64,000 nt of DNA from Polyangiaceae bacterium (GCA_041389725.1 JAWKRG010000005.1:620001-684000); one strand, 5' to 3'. Shown: positions 1 through 9,065, numbered from the stretch's first letter. Program-made: numbers and translations. Notes: a model not told the origin generated them from the sequence alone.

Positions 1-1
1 G

Positions 2-211
2 CGCATGAAGGCAGCGGGCTACAGCGGCAGCACGATGGGCGAAAACATTGCGGCGGGTCAGGGCACTCCCGCGTCCGTGGTCAGCGGCTGGATGAAGAGC
101 TCGGGACACTGCAAGAACATCATGAACGGGAAGTACAAGGACCTGGGAGTCGGCTACTACCTCGGCAGTTCCAGCTACAAACACTACTGGGTGCAGAACT
201 TCGGCGGCTGA
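2..211 (+). CDS. CAP/SCP-domain protein, C-terminal end (partial)
   Basis: The reading frame is open at the left edge of the window, so the N-terminus is missing. The visible 70 or so residues carry the CAP (Cys-rich secretory/allergen V5) signatures 'MGENIAAGQG', 'VVSGWMKSSGHCKNIMN' and the terminal 'KHYWVQNFG'. In this family they are the GEN[IL], GWxxSxGHxxN and YWxQxFG blocks. CAP proteins are usually secreted, and bacterial roles are poorly known. The gene ends about 115 bp before the next one on the same strand. Confidence 0.8.
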   Translation, partial: RMKAAGYSGSTMGENIAAGQGTPASVVSGWMKSSGHCKNIMNGKYKDLGVGYYLGSSSYKHYWVQNFGG

Positions 212-326
212 CGCGGCACACCGGCCAGCGTCCGATCGGGCGTGCGTCTGCAAGGAAAGCTGCCCGTCGTGCGCGGCTTCCCTTTGTAGGCTTTCCCGCG
301 GCACGGCTTTTTGCCAGGCTTGCCCC

Positions 327-2159
327 ATGGCACGGACAGCGGGTCGCCTCCTGACGGGGCTGGCGCTTTGCGCCTCCCTCGCTTCGGTTGGCTGCATGGA
401 CTTCGAGGGGCTCGAGGGCGAACGCCCGGTACGCACTCACGTGCAAGACTGGCGAAACGAAGTCATCTATCAGCTGATGGTCGACCGCTTCGCCAACGGC
501 GACTTGGCCAACGACTATCGCGTGGATCGCTCGGCTCCCGCTCGCTACCACGGTGGAGATTGGCGCGGGGTCGAGGGCAAGCTCGACTACCTCGAGCAGC
601 TGGGCGTGACCACGCTGTGGATCTCGCCGCTAGTCAAGAACGTCGAGACGGATGCGGGTGTCGACGGCTACCACGGCTATTGGACCCAGGACTTCACTCA
701 ACTCAATCCGCACTTTGGTGACCTGGCGAGTCTGCGACGTCTGGTGGATGCGGCGCACGAACGCGGCATCAAGATCATCCTCGACATCGTCGTCAACCAC
801 GTGGGCCAGCTCTTCTACTACGACATCAATTTGAACGGTCAGCCCGACGAGCGCGTTGCCGGTACGGGTCCGCTGATCGCGCCGACCCAGCCCGACGGAT
901 CCCCGACCAGCCCCGTCAGCCACGTCAACGAATACGATCCGGACTTCGATCCGCGAGGCGTGCAGGCCTGGACCAGCTTGGGGGAAGCGGGCCCTGCACC
1001 GATCATCTTTCCCTACGACGCCGCCTCGAACCACGTTCCCCCCGCGCCCGACATCTTCCTCGAGCCCCGCGCCTACAATCGCCGTGGAAGGGTATGGAGT
1101 TGGGATGACGCGGAGCAGGTGGAACTCGGGGATTTTCCCGGCGGTCTGAAGGACATCAACACCCAGGACCCCGAGGTGAGAGCCGCTTTGGTCGACATCT
1201 TTGCGCACTGGGTCGAAGTCGCGGACTTCGACGGCTTCCGCATCGATACGCTCAAGCACGTGGAGCACGGCTTCTGGCAGACCTTTGCCCCCGCCGTGCG
1301 CCAGCGTCTCGCTTCCCAAGGCAAGCAGAACTTCTTCATGTTCGGCGAAGCCTTCGATGGGCGTGACGACTTGGTGGGTTCCTACACCTTCGATCAGGAA
1401 GTGGACTCGGTCTTCTACTTTCCACAGCACTTCACCATCTTTCGCGACGTGTTCCAGGCGGGCCAGGACACCAAGCGCATCGAGACGCTCTTCTCCCAAC
1501 GCCTGAGTCCGGGCGGCAACTACGGCACGACGCCCCACGATGGCGGCATCGGCGTGCCCCCGAACAAGGCGCTGGTGAACTTCATCGACAATCACGACGT
1601 GCCGCGCTTCTTGTACCTGCGCCCCGACCCGGCCGCCCTCGACAACGCGCTGCTCTTCTTGTTCACCGAAGATGGCATTCCCTGCATCTACTACGGCACC
1701 GAGCAGGGCTTCTCGGGCGGCAACGACCCGGCCAACCGCGAGGATCTGTGGCTGAGCGGATACGACCGCAACCATCGCCAGTACCAATGGATCTCCAAGC
1801 TGGCGAAGATCCGCAAGGCCTACCCGGCACTGACTCACGGCGATCTGAAGATCGTGTGGGCCAGCGATCGCACGGGCACCGAGTCGGACGTTGGGATCAT
1901 CGCCTTCGAACGTGCCGGCGGTGACGCCGGTGACGCCTACGCCCTGGTGGTCATCAACACCAACGCCAAGCAGGCCAGTTCGCCTGAGTTCAACGGCGAC
2001 CCAATGAAGACGACGCTGCCTTCGGGCACGGAGTTGGTCGACGTCCTTGCTCCTTCGGATCCACCGATCGTCGTGGGCCAAGACGGCGCGGTCTCCGTCA
2101 CGGTGCCGCCCACCTCCGGCAAGATCCTGGTGCGACGGGGCGATCTGGTGAATCTCTAG
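327..2159 (+). CDS. Secreted GH13 alpha-amylase family lipoprotein
   Basis: Probable exported alpha-glucan hydrolase of 610 aa. The N-terminus is a lipoprotein signal ending in 'LASVGC' (Cys about 23), so the enzyme is probably membrane anchored. The four GH13 regions are visible in order: 'DIVVNH' (about 150), 'DGFRIDTLKHV' with the nucleophile Asp (about 307), 'FGEAFDG' with the acid/base Glu (about 339) and 'FIDNHD' (about 424). A beta-sandwich tail follows. The loop 'NLNGQPDERVAGTGP' suggests a Ca-binding insert, as in periplasmic amylases. Exact substrate (starch, cyclodextrin or other) cannot be told from sequence alone. It converges on the next gene with a 66-bp gap. Confidence 0.88.
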   Translation: MARTAGRLLTGLALCASLASVGCMDFEGLEGERPVRTHVQDWRNEVIYQLMVDRFANGDLANDYRVDRSAPARYHGGDWRGVEGKLDYLEQLGVTTLWISPLVKNVETDAGVDGYHGYWTQDFTQLNPHFGDLASLRRLVDAAHERGIKIILDIVVNHVGQLFYYDINLNGQPDERVAGTGPLIAPTQPDGSPTSPVSHVNEYDPDFDPRGVQAWTSLGEAGPAPIIFPYDAASNHVPPAPDIFLEPRAYNRRGRVWSWDDAEQVELGDFPGGLKDINTQDPEVRAALVDIFAHWVEVADFDGFRIDTLKHVEHGFWQTFAPAVRQRLASQGKQNFFMFGEAFDGRDDLVGSYTFDQEVDSVFYFPQHFTIFRDVFQAGQDTKRIETLFSQRLSPGGNYGTTPHDGGIGVPPNKALVNFIDNHDVPRFLYLRPDPAALDNALLFLFTEDGIPCIYYGTEQGFSGGNDPANREDLWLSGYDRNHRQYQWISKLAKIRKAYPALTHGDLKIVWASDRTGTESDVGIIAFERAGGDAGDAYALVVINTNAKQASSPEFNGDPMKTTLPSGTELVDVLAPSDPPIVVGQDGAVSVTVPPTSGKILVRRGDLVNL

Positions 2160-2225
2160 GCTCGCCTCGAGCGCTCTTTCCGTGCGGATTCGCCGCCGCC
2201 AACCCGGTTCATCACGAGTCCGGGG

Positions 2226-2990
2226 TCAGAACGAACCCGCGACCGATACCTCGCCCGGAGCAAGCTGAAGTCGCACGCTGGCGCTCTCTTGTTTGCGTGG
2301 CGTCAGCGCCCACCAAGTGAGACCACCCGCCAGCAACACGCCGCCCGCGGCAAAGCCAACGGTGCTGTAGACGCCGAGGGTCTTGGCGCGGTCGCGCTCG
2401 TCGAGGGTGTCGACCCCCGAGGTCGCGGGATCCTCGGCGCGCTGCTTCGCGCTGTTCGCCATCACTCCCAAAACGGTTCCCGTAGCGAGTCCCGCGACCC
2501 CTGCGCCCATCAACACGAACGGAAACGGCCCGGCGCCGCCGCCTTCGTCGGCCCGTGCGTCGCTTCGAGGCGTGGTCGTCGCTGCCTTCGATGGCGCGGG
2601 CGCGGGGGAAGGTGCAGGGCGACTCGCGGCGCTGCGCTTCTCTTCCAGGTTCGCCTTCAAGGTGTCGATGCGTTGCTCCACCGCACCCCGATTCTCGGAT
2701 TTCGGATCCTCGCGCAGGTACCGCTCGTAGGCGGCCAAGGCGCCTTCTTCGTCGTCCGCCGCCTCCAACGCGCGCGCCAAGTTGTAGAGCAAGGTCGGCG
2801 CGGGATCGAGATCGTAGGCCTCACGGACGAGTTCGGCGGCGCGGGTGAAGTTACCCGCCTTGAACTCTCGCGTTGCTTCGCCCGCGATGTCCTGCGCCTT
2901 CTTGCGATCTGCTTTGCTCGGGGCAGCAGAGAGCACGCTCGTGTGCACGAGTAGCGCTCCGATCAGTGCCAAGCTCCAGCGTGCAGTCAT
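2226..2990 (-). CDS. TPR protein with signal peptide and two membrane segments
   Basis: A 254-aa protein starting with a cleavable signal ('LALIGALLVHTSVLSAAPS'). A TPR-like helical repeat region follows at about 25-120 ('FKAGNFTRAAELVREAYDL', 'LLYNLARALEAADDEEGALAAYERYL'), then a Pro/Ala linker and two hydrophobic segments near residues 152-172 and 210-228. This arrangement is common in myxobacterial proteins encoded beside PEGA kinases. Its start lies 6 bp after the kinase stop on the same strand, so the two form an operon. A role as a partner of the kinase is inference. Confidence 0.8.
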   Translation of the reverse strand: MTARWSLALIGALLVHTSVLSAAPSKADRKKAQDIAGEATREFKAGNFTRAAELVREAYDLDPAPTLLYNLARALEAADDEEGALAAYERYLREDPKSENRGAVEQRIDTLKANLEEKRSAASRPAPSPAPAPSKAATTTPRSDARADEGGGAGPFPFVLMGAGVAGLATGTVLGVMANSAKQRAEDPATSGVDTLDERDRAKTLGVYSTVGFAAGGVLLAGGLTWWALTPRKQESASVRLQLAPGEVSVAGSF

Positions 2991-2995
2991 CGTGT

Positions 2996-4537
2996 CTACC
3001 AGGTCTCGTACTTTGGCTTCGGCGCAGGTTTGGGGGCACCCGCGGAACGGGGTGTCGGCTTCAGATTCACCGCCAAGGAGACATCCTTCTCGGGGACGAT
3101 ACTTCGAGCCTCACTGGCATATCCAGCCATGGCGACTTCGATGCGCACCGCTTGGGTCGCGTGCTGCAAGGAGATCTTCGCGGGCGTCTTTCCCCGCAGC
3201 TCACCATCGACGAAGATCTCCGCGCCGGCCGGCTCCGAAGCGACCCGTAGCTGATGCGTGTTCGGGACTGGTGCGTCGGTCGTAGCTTCGTTTCCGTGGG
3301 CGGCGGGCAGCCGAAGGCTGCTCAGGCCCGCCTCCAGCCGCGCGACCTTGTCCGGGCGCTGCAGAGCCAGTCCCAGGGCTCCAAGACCCACCACCGCGAA
3401 CAGTGCAGCGGCGGCGACGAGCCACCAACGCCTGGAGCCGCTGGCGCGCGTTGGATACGTCGACGTGACCAGTCCGGTACCGCCCGAGGTAAGCCCGTCC
3501 GCTGCGCCGGGGATCTCGGGTACTTCCACCTCTTCGTCGACCTCCGCGGGAGGCAGATCCGTGATGTCCGAACCGCCTTGCACGCGGCGCAGCATGTCCT
3601 GCTTTTCGACGATGCGTGCCTCGAAGTACTCGCGCATCGTGGCGGCAAGCGCTTCGTCTGGCAGGGCGTCGTCCGCCAAGCTTCTTTGGAATGCACTCAA
3701 GTCGCGCCGCATCTCCGCTGCGCTTTGGTAGCGTTCGTCCAGGTTGCGGGCCAAAGCCTTGAGCACGATCCGCTCGAGCTCGGCTGGATAGTTCGGGTCG
3801 ATCAGTCGGGGAGCCGGCACGTCTTCACGCGTGATGGCTCGCAGCGTGAGCAGTTGATTGGCGCGCTTGAAGAGACGGCGACCGAGAGAGATCTCGTACA
3901 GCACCGTCCCCAGCGCGAACACGTCCGTGCGTCGGTCGATCGGTCGAGCCAAACACTGCTCCGGCGACATGTACTCGAACTTGCCCTTCAGCTGCCCGGT
4001 CTCGGTGCGCGTGGTGCGGTCGCGGGCGACGGCAATGCCGAAATCCAACACCTTCACGCCGCCGCCGTAGGTGACGAACAAGTTCTGAGGCGATACGTCG
4101 CGGTGGACGATTCCCAGACTCTGTCCCGCGGTGTCTTGGAGCTCGTGCGCAGCATGCAGGCCCGCACAGGCCTCGGCGATGATGTGCGCGGCCATGCCGT
4201 AGGGAAGCTGCCGTTTGGAGGCAACGATGCGTCGCACCAGGCTCGCGACGCTCTCACCCTCCAAGTACTCCATCACGATGAAGAGATCTTCGCCCTCGTG
4301 CGTGAGTTCCTGGACCTGAACGACGTTCGGGTGGCGGATCTGCGCCACCAGTCGGGCTTCGTCTAGAAACATGTCGACGAAGCGAGGTTGCTTCGCCAAA
4401 TGCGGAAGCACTCGCTTGAGCACGACGGGCTTCTCGAAGCCGCTCGGTCCACGCAGGTGCCCCAAGAGCACCTCGGCCATGCCACCGCTTGCCAGGTGGC
4501 CGACGACCTCGAAGCGACCGACCTTGAACTCGTTCAT
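2996..4537 (-). CDS. Ser/Thr protein kinase with PEGA domain
   Basis: Membrane-anchored Hanks-type kinase of 513 aa. Kinase motifs are intact: glycine loop 'LASGGMAEVLLG', catalytic loop 'IVHRDVSPQNLF', 'VLDFGIA' and 'GKFEYMSPEQ'. A single membrane helix sits at about 376-397. A C-terminal PEGA repeat at about 433-490 ('SEPAGAEIFVDGELRGKTP') would lie on the far side of the membrane. The kinase is first in a two-gene operon with the TPR protein and is divergent from the FHA regulator gene. Known family chemistry is Ser/Thr phosphorylation; the target is not evident. Confidence 0.93.
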   Translation of the reverse strand: MNEFKVGRFEVVGHLASGGMAEVLLGHLRGPSGFEKPVVLKRVLPHLAKQPRFVDMFLDEARLVAQIRHPNVVQVQELTHEGEDLFIVMEYLEGESVASLVRRIVASKRQLPYGMAAHIIAEACAGLHAAHELQDTAGQSLGIVHRDVSPQNLFVTYGGGVKVLDFGIAVARDRTTRTETGQLKGKFEYMSPEQCLARPIDRRTDVFALGTVLYEISLGRRLFKRANQLLTLRAITREDVPAPRLIDPNYPAELERIVLKALARNLDERYQSAAEMRRDLSAFQRSLADDALPDEALAATMREYFEARIVEKQDMLRRVQGGSDITDLPPAEVDEEVEVPEIPGAADGLTSGGTGLVTSTYPTRASGSRRWWLVAAAALFAVVGLGALGLALQRPDKVARLEAGLSSLRLPAAHGNEATTDAPVPNTHQLRVASEPAGAEIFVDGELRGKTPAKISLQHATQAVRIEVAMAGYASEARSIVPEKDVSLAVNLKPTPRSAGAPKPAPKPKYETW

Positions 4538-4607
4538 GCTGCCACTGCGCTGAAGCTTCGCCGCGCCAACCTTGCGAACGTCGAAGCATAGTATAGTAAC
4601 GCACCTA
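4538..4607. promoter_or_regulatory. Divergent promoter region, kinase/FHA activator
   Basis: The 70 bp between the divergent kinase and FHA genes contains an AT-rich patch ('catagtatagtaacg', about 4586-4600). It stands out from the GC-rich surroundings and could hold a -10 element for the FHA gene. No clear -24/-12 sigma54 promoter is visible. Functional assignment is inference. Confidence 0.35.
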
Positions 4608-5957
4608 GTGGCGACTCAGCACGGAACGCAAATTCGCAGCGAAAAGCAGGGCCCGACCCTGGTGTCACATCGCCTTCGCCTCCGCGTCGTGGAGGGCGAG
4701 AACGCCGGGCGAGTTGCCGCCCTGGAAGGAACCCACGCGCTGGTCGGCAGCGCCGAAGACACGGACTTGGTGTTGACGGATGCGGAGGTGAGTCGCCGCC
4801 ATTGCAGCATCACCACCGAGGCGGACCGCTACGTGCTGCGCGACTTGGACAGCAGCAACGGGACGTTCATTGCCGGCGTGCGAGTTCGTGAGGCAGAGCT
4901 GACGCCAGGGATGAGCTTCACGGTCGGCAACTCGGTCATCGCCTTCGAGCCCAAGCAGCGCTTCCTACGGTTGGAGAGCTCCAGCCAGGAGCGCTTCGGC
5001 GAGCTTCTCGGCCGCTCCGCGGCAATGCGCGACGTTTTCGGTACCTTGGAGCGGATCGCTCCTACGGCTTTGGCCGTCGTCTTGCTGGGCGAAACGGGCA
5101 CCGGCAAGGAGCTCGCCGCCCGCGCCATTCATGATCGCAGCCCGCGCAGTGAGGGGCCCTTCGTCGTGTTGGATTGCGCTCAGGCCGCCGGCAGCTTGTT
5201 CGAGTCGGAGCTCTTTGGTCACGAGCGCGGTGCCTTCACTGGTGCCGAGCGAGCACGCCCGGGCGCCTTCGAGTTGGCCCAAGGCGGAACGCTGTTTCTC
5301 GACGAAGTGGGGGAACTGCCCCTCGAGCTTCAACCGAAGTTGCTTCGCGTGCTGGAGCGCCGAGAGAGCAAGCGGCTGGGTGCCAACGAAAGTCGCACCA
5401 TCGATTGCCGAGTCATCTCGGCCACGCACCGACCGATCGAAGACATGGTCGATGCGGGGATCTTCCGCCGCGACCTCTACTTTCGCCTGGCAGAAGTCGT
5501 CGTGGAGTTGCCGCCCTTGCGCGATCGCGTCGAAGACGTGCCCTTCATCGCCACCGCGCTCCTTTCGAGCCTTCGCAACGACCGACACTTCGACGAGCGC
5601 GCCCTCGCAGCCCTCGCAGCCCATCCCTTTCCCGGGAACGTGCGTGAGCTACGCAACATCGTGCGCCGCGCCGCGGAGATGGCCACCTCGAGCGAGATCA
5701 GCGCCTCGGACCTTCTGCTCCAGCGCGCGCCTGGCACTCCGCGCCCCAGTCAAACCGCGAGCGCCGAGCTGGATCTCGACCTGCCCTTGAAAGAGGCAAG
5801 AGCCGCATGGACGGAGCAGTTCGAAGCCCAGTACGTGCGCGCGCTCCTCGATCGCCACGACTGGGACTTCGAAGCCGCCGCCGCCGCCGCCCAAATCCAC
5901 ATCAAGTCGTTACAGCGGCTAGCACGCGAGCGCGGCATCAAAGAGCGGGGGGAGTAG
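4608..5957 (+). CDS. FHA-domain sigma54-dependent transcriptional activator
   Basis: About 449 aa. Order: N-terminal FHA domain (about 20-110; 'SRRHCSIT', 'LRDLDSSNGTFIAG'), AAA+ sigma54-interaction domain (about 130-350; Walker A 'GETGTGKE', the sigma54-contact loop 'GAFTGA', Walker B 'GGTLFLDEV'), and a Fis-type helix-turn-helix at the end ('FEAAAAAAQIHIKSLQRL'). FHA reads phospho-Thr, so control by a Ser/Thr kinase such as the divergent neighbour is likely (inference). Start: GTG at 4608 is preferred, because the frame upstream offers only a TTG at 4572 and codes for no domain. Confidence 0.9.
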   Translation: MATQHGTQIRSEKQGPTLVSHRLRLRVVEGENAGRVAALEGTHALVGSAEDTDLVLTDAEVSRRHCSITTEADRYVLRDLDSSNGTFIAGVRVREAELTPGMSFTVGNSVIAFEPKQRFLRLESSSQERFGELLGRSAAMRDVFGTLERIAPTALAVVLLGETGTGKELAARAIHDRSPRSEGPFVVLDCAQAAGSLFESELFGHERGAFTGAERARPGAFELAQGGTLFLDEVGELPLELQPKLLRVLERRESKRLGANESRTIDCRVISATHRPIEDMVDAGIFRRDLYFRLAEVVVELPPLRDRVEDVPFIATALLSSLRNDRHFDERALAALAAHPFPGNVRELRNIVRRAAEMATSSEISASDLLLQRAPGTPRPSQTASAELDLDLPLKEARAAWTEQFEAQYVRALLDRHDWDFEAAAAAAQIHIKSLQRLARERGIKERGE

Positions 5958-5986
5958 GCCGCCTGGCTCGGTGCGCAACACCGCTG

Positions 5987-6700
5987 TCAGCCGGCCGAGT
6001 CGGCACTAGCCCGGCCGCTCAAGAATTCGCACACCGCGCGGGCAAGCGTATCAAGGAACGCCTGTCGGTCAGGGAGTGGGTCTGAGACGTGCGGTGGTGG
6101 AACGTTCATGAACGAAAAATGCCCGGCGCCGTCGGTCAGGCGCAGACTCACTCTTGCACTGTCTCGCATGCCTCGTTTGATGACCTCGAGCTGTGATGGT
6201 GGAGTAATCGTGTCCTCTGAGCCTGCCCAAGCGAGCACCGGTGCGCGTACTGCATCCAGCGCCTCCGGTACCTGGAAGAACCCAGTGGGTGGAGCCAGAA
6301 GAACGAGCCGCGAGAGGCGTCCGTCAGGGGCGATGTCCAAAGCGCGGCCGGTGCGCAGCCACATCCGTCCACCGGCCAGCGCCAGGAGCACGGCCGCACC
6401 GATGGAGTGCCCGACTCCCGCCACGGTCGCCCCTGGTCGAGCGACCGCATCGAGCGCGATCCTCAGCCTCCTGGCTCGGAGAAGAAGATCGGCGTCACTT
6501 GGGACCGGCGAGAGCAGTCGCTCGAAGTGCGGCGCGACAATCGTGTGGCCTGATTCGGCCAGCGTGGTGAGCAGCCCCAAGTGCCGCTCCGGATTGCCTC
6601 CAGCGCCGACGGCAAAGAGCACGATATCGGAACCCGCCTCGGCTTCAAGAATCGTGACATCGAACGCATCCTCTCCGTCTCGAAGAATCGACTTCGGCAT
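5987..6700 (-). CDS. Alpha/beta-hydrolase family protein (terminal cassette)
   Basis: A 237-aa alpha/beta hydrolase of the dienelactone hydrolase/serine-hydrolase type. The nucleophile elbow reads 'GVGHSIGA' (Ser about 99), Asp is in 'WAGSEDTITPP' (about 163) and His in 'GAGHFSF' (about 194). Substrate unknown. Start: ATG at 6700 has a good AGGAG-type site about 9 bp upstream. A longer frame exists but its first codons fall inside the IS66 end, so they are not original. The gene is the leftmost cassette and ends 29 bp from the core FHA gene. Confidence 0.8.
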   Translation of the reverse strand: MPKSILRDGEDAFDVTILEAEAGSDIVLFAVGAGGNPERHLGLLTTLAESGHTIVAPHFERLLSPVPSDADLLLRARRLRIALDAVARPGATVAGVGHSIGAAVLLALAGGRMWLRTGRALDIAPDGRLSRLVLLAPPTGFFQVPEALDAVRAPVLAWAGSEDTITPPSQLEVIKRGMRDSARVSLRLTDGAGHFSFMNVPPPHVSDPLPDRQAFLDTLARAVCEFLSGRASADSAG

Positions 6701-6731
6701 CGATGAGTGCTCCTCTCGCATTCGGTCACGG

Positions 6732-6761
6732 ACCGCCTGGCGATCGCAATTCAGCTGCGAA
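6732..6761 (-). repeat. attC site, left half (cut by IS66)
   Basis: The segment 'cagctgcgaa' here continues, after removal of the IS66 element and one target duplicate, into 'cgccacgaccaac' at 9074. Joined, it matches the box-proximal arm of the array's other attC sites ('ttcagctgcgagcgccagg'). It is therefore one attC split by the insertion. Confidence 0.6.
6754..6761. repeat. IS66 target-site duplication, left copy
   Basis: GCTGCGAA directly precedes the left terminal repeat of the IS66 element. An identical 8-mer follows the right end at 9066-9073. IS66 elements characteristically make 8-bp duplications. Confidence 0.9.
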
Positions 6762-6805
6762 GTAACCGTCTCCATTCGGACGCCTCGCATGATGTTGCGG
6801 AAAAG

Positions 6806-6830
6806 TGCATCGTGCGGGCCGCACGATGCA
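6806..6830. terminator. Perfect 12-bp inverted repeat at the 3' end of IS66 tnpC
   Basis: TGCATCGTGCGG, a 1-nt centre and its exact complement lie between the left IS end and the tnpC stop. A hairpin here may stop or insulate transcription. There is no clear T-tract, so the terminator role is inference. Confidence 0.4.
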
Positions 6831-6858
6831 GCGCCGATCCAGCGGAAAAGCAGCGGGG

Positions 6859-8298
6859 CTATGCCCCGGGCGAGTCGGGGGGCCGCCACTTGTGTGGCAG
6901 GAGTTCGTCGATTCGGTTGGCAGGGTGAGACTGCACGCGGATGAGGACGTCGGCCAGGTAGTCGATGGCGTTGACGCCGTGCTTTTCGCAGCTCGCCACC
7001 AGGGAGTAGAGCACCGCGAAGTTCTGACCGGCGTCCTCGTGCCCGTAGAAAAGGTAGTTGGAGCGGCCCAAAGCGATGCGCCTGAGAGATGCTTCGGCAA
7101 CGTTGTTGTCCGGCGGGATCGTCGGGTGTCGCAGGAACACGCCAAGCTCGCGAAAGTTTTTGAGCAGGTAGCGGATGGCCTTGGCCATGCCCGAGCGCGG
7201 AGGAAAGCCTCCGCGGTGTCGGCGCCCCCAGCAAAGCAGCTTGGCAAAGAGGGGCCGGGTCTTGTCGATGCGCATCTGCAGGTGTGCAGGCGTGCCGAGG
7301 ATGCCTGCGGCTTTGGCACTGGCCTCGAGCTTGTAGATCTCGCCGATCAAGTCCAGGGCTTCAGTGGTTTCGGGGTGCTCGGACTGCTCGAAGATCTTTC
7401 GCCGTGCATGAGCCAAGCATCCTGCACGGAGGCGGCGCCCCGGTGCCGTGACCTTGTTGTACCCGGTGTACTGGTCGACGACGAGGCGACCTTGGGAATC
7501 TCCAAGCACCGCCTCCGGTACGCTACCGCTGCGAGTCGTGGCGTAGCGATACACGACGAAGGTCGGCGTGACGAAGGTCCACATGTATGCGCGCTTGTCG
7601 AGGCCTTGCTGTCGAGCACTGGTCTCGTCCGCGTGGACGTCTTCGGCTTCGGGCACGTGACGCAGCATGGCGTCGTACAGCGGCCGCAACTCGCCAGCGC
7701 CGCGATGCAAGAGCGAGCACATCGTGCTGCGCGAGATCGGAATGCCCAGATTCTTGTAGGCCTTCTCCAGTCGATACTGCGGGTTGGTGTCGCCGCACTT
7801 GTTGACGATGAGGTGCGCGATGAAGCTCGGGGCGTAGCGTGTCTTTTCCCCGACTCGCTCGGGCGCTGGAGCGGTGACGATGAAGCCACAACGACACGAC
7901 AGCGTTTCACGCTGGAAGATCCGACGACGGAAACGCCCCGGGATCCATTCGTAGACGGTCGAGGGCTTGCCTTTGCCAACACGTCGCAGCTTGTCGTTGC
8001 CGCACTCCGGACAGCGGCACAGCTGCGGAGGGACCGGCACAGGGATCGTCTCGGACTCGAGTTGCGCGTCGTGAATGGGAGCGCCACGGCTTCTGGCCGT
8101 GTCGCTTGGCTTGGGGGTCGGCGGTGGCATCTTCGCCGGTTTGCGCCGCTCACTGCGATGGCCCCGCTTACGCCGCTCGAGCTCGGCGAGCTTTTCAGTG
8201 ACCGTCTGGAGCTTCGCGCTCAGCTCTTCGAGTTGAGCTTGCTGCGCGTGCGCATAGGCCTTCCAGCCACAGTCGTGATCGTCGGGAGGCGGAACCAA
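6859..8298 (-). CDS. tnpC: IS66 transposase TnpC
   Basis: A 479-aa DDE transposase. Visible blocks are an N-terminal coiled coil (about 15-45), a zinc-binding region ('CRCPECGNDKL'; 'LSCRCGFI'), and catalytic-core motifs 'HADETS', 'VVDQYTGYNKV' and 'NNVAEASLRRI'. Length is close to family norm and no interruption is seen. It cuts and joins IS ends together with TnpA and TnpB. Confidence 0.93.
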   Translation of the reverse strand: MVPPPDDHDCGWKAYAHAQQAQLEELSAKLQTVTEKLAELERRKRGHRSERRKPAKMPPPTPKPSDTARSRGAPIHDAQLESETIPVPVPPQLCRCPECGNDKLRRVGKGKPSTVYEWIPGRFRRRIFQRETLSCRCGFIVTAPAPERVGEKTRYAPSFIAHLIVNKCGDTNPQYRLEKAYKNLGIPISRSTMCSLLHRGAGELRPLYDAMLRHVPEAEDVHADETSARQQGLDKRAYMWTFVTPTFVVYRYATTRSGSVPEAVLGDSQGRLVVDQYTGYNKVTAPGRRLRAGCLAHARRKIFEQSEHPETTEALDLIGEIYKLEASAKAAGILGTPAHLQMRIDKTRPLFAKLLCWGRRHRGGFPPRSGMAKAIRYLLKNFRELGVFLRHPTIPPDNNVAEASLRRIALGRSNYLFYGHEDAGQNFAVLYSLVASCEKHGVNAIDYLADVLIRVQSHPANRIDELLPHKWRPPDSPGA

Positions 8299-8301
8299 CC
8301 T

Positions 8302-8711
8302 CTAGGTTGGATCATATCGCGATCCGTTTGTCGATCCCGAAATGCTTGGCTGCGCCTTTTTCGTCGACGGCGTCCACGCAACCGGTCGTTTCACATTGGC
8401 CACGTCAATCCCATCGAGGAGCATGGCGAGCTCCGTGCCGTCCATCAACACAGCGGCTCCATCCGCGTCACACGAGGCAGACGAAACCGACCGCGCTCCA
8501 GCCGCTTGTAGTACAGCACCAGGCCCCCGCGATCCCAGAACAGGATCTTGCAGCGATCGAGTCGCCGGCCCAGGAACACGAACAAGTGACCGGCAAACAC
8601 GTCGAGTCCCCACTGGCCGCGCACGATCTTGGACAGCCCGTCGTGGCCTCGGCGCAGGTCGACGGGCTCGACGGCCAAGTAGATCTGAACGCTGGACGGT
8701 AGTGTCAGCAC
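8302..8711 (-). pseudogene. tnpB: IS66 accessory protein TnpB, single-base frameshift
   Basis: The first 82 or so residues ('VDLRRGHDGLSKIV', 'GHLFVFLGRRLDRCKIL', 'LERGRFRLPRV') are the IS66 Orf2/TnpB family. The frame then stops at 8445. The expected C-terminal half ('DADGAAVLMDGTELAMLLDG') continues in another frame to 8302. Restoring one G near 8465 (…CGTGTG[G]ACGCG…) rejoins them. Either the copy is defective or the base call is wrong. Overlaps the tnpA stop by 7 bp. Confidence 0.85.
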
Positions 8712-9004
8712 GCGGGCTCGGATAGCGCACGCACGACTCCCGCGATGAACTCGGCGCTGGCGTCGTGGTGGAACTGCAGCGTGACTGCTCCGAAGCGTGC
8801 CGTGAGTGCCACTGCTTCCTCATCAGTCCGCACCGGCAGCACTTGGACCCCGCTTCCGTGCCCCTCACGCCGCGACTTGTAGATGTGGTACTTCAGCGCA
8901 GCAACGGTGACGCCATGCTGTTTGGCGATCTCGGTGTGAGCCCGCCCCGAACGCTCCGCTGCCGCAACGATTGCCGCCCACTTCTTGTCTGCCCGACGTG
9001 CCAT
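8705..9004 (-). CDS. tnpA: IS66 protein TnpA
   Basis: A 99-aa protein with a helix-turn-helix ('HTEIAKQHGVTVAALKYH'), typical of the first gene of three-gene IS66 elements. The start codon ATG at 9004 lies 61 bp inside the right IS end. Probably DNA binding and needed for transposition. Confidence 0.85.
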   Translation of the reverse strand: MARRADKKWAAIVAAAERSGRAHTEIAKQHGVTVAALKYHIYKSRREGHGSGVQVLPVRTDEEAVALTARFGAVTLQFHHDASAEFIAGVVRALSEPAC

Positions 9005-9065
9005 CGCCCGCCAGCATCATGCCCCGCGCCTCGACCGTGAAGGGCGTCCATATCGGGACGGTTAC

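Larger units (their letters stand above)
6762..9065 (-). mobile_element. IS66-family insertion sequence, full length
   Basis: The 2,304-bp element has matching ends: the left end reads GTAACCGTCTCCATTCGGAC and the right end, read inwards, GTAACCGTCCCGATATGGAC. It carries tnpA, tnpB and tnpC on the minus strand and is flanked by the 8-bp direct repeat GCTGCGAA. Because the repeat is perfect the insertion is probably fairly recent. tnpB carries an apparent one-base deletion. Confidence 0.93.

Noticed and set aside
630..2081. 483-aa minus-strand ORF opposite the amylase
   Set aside because: Shadow of the GH13 gene.
5987..7234. Long 415-aa frame containing the hydrolase
   Set aside because: Its first 178 residues are antisense of IS66 tnpC and IS end sequence. 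The true hydrolase starts at 6700.
6805..8511. 568-aa plus-strand ORF
   Set aside because: Exact antisense shadow of tnpC with no recognisable domain.
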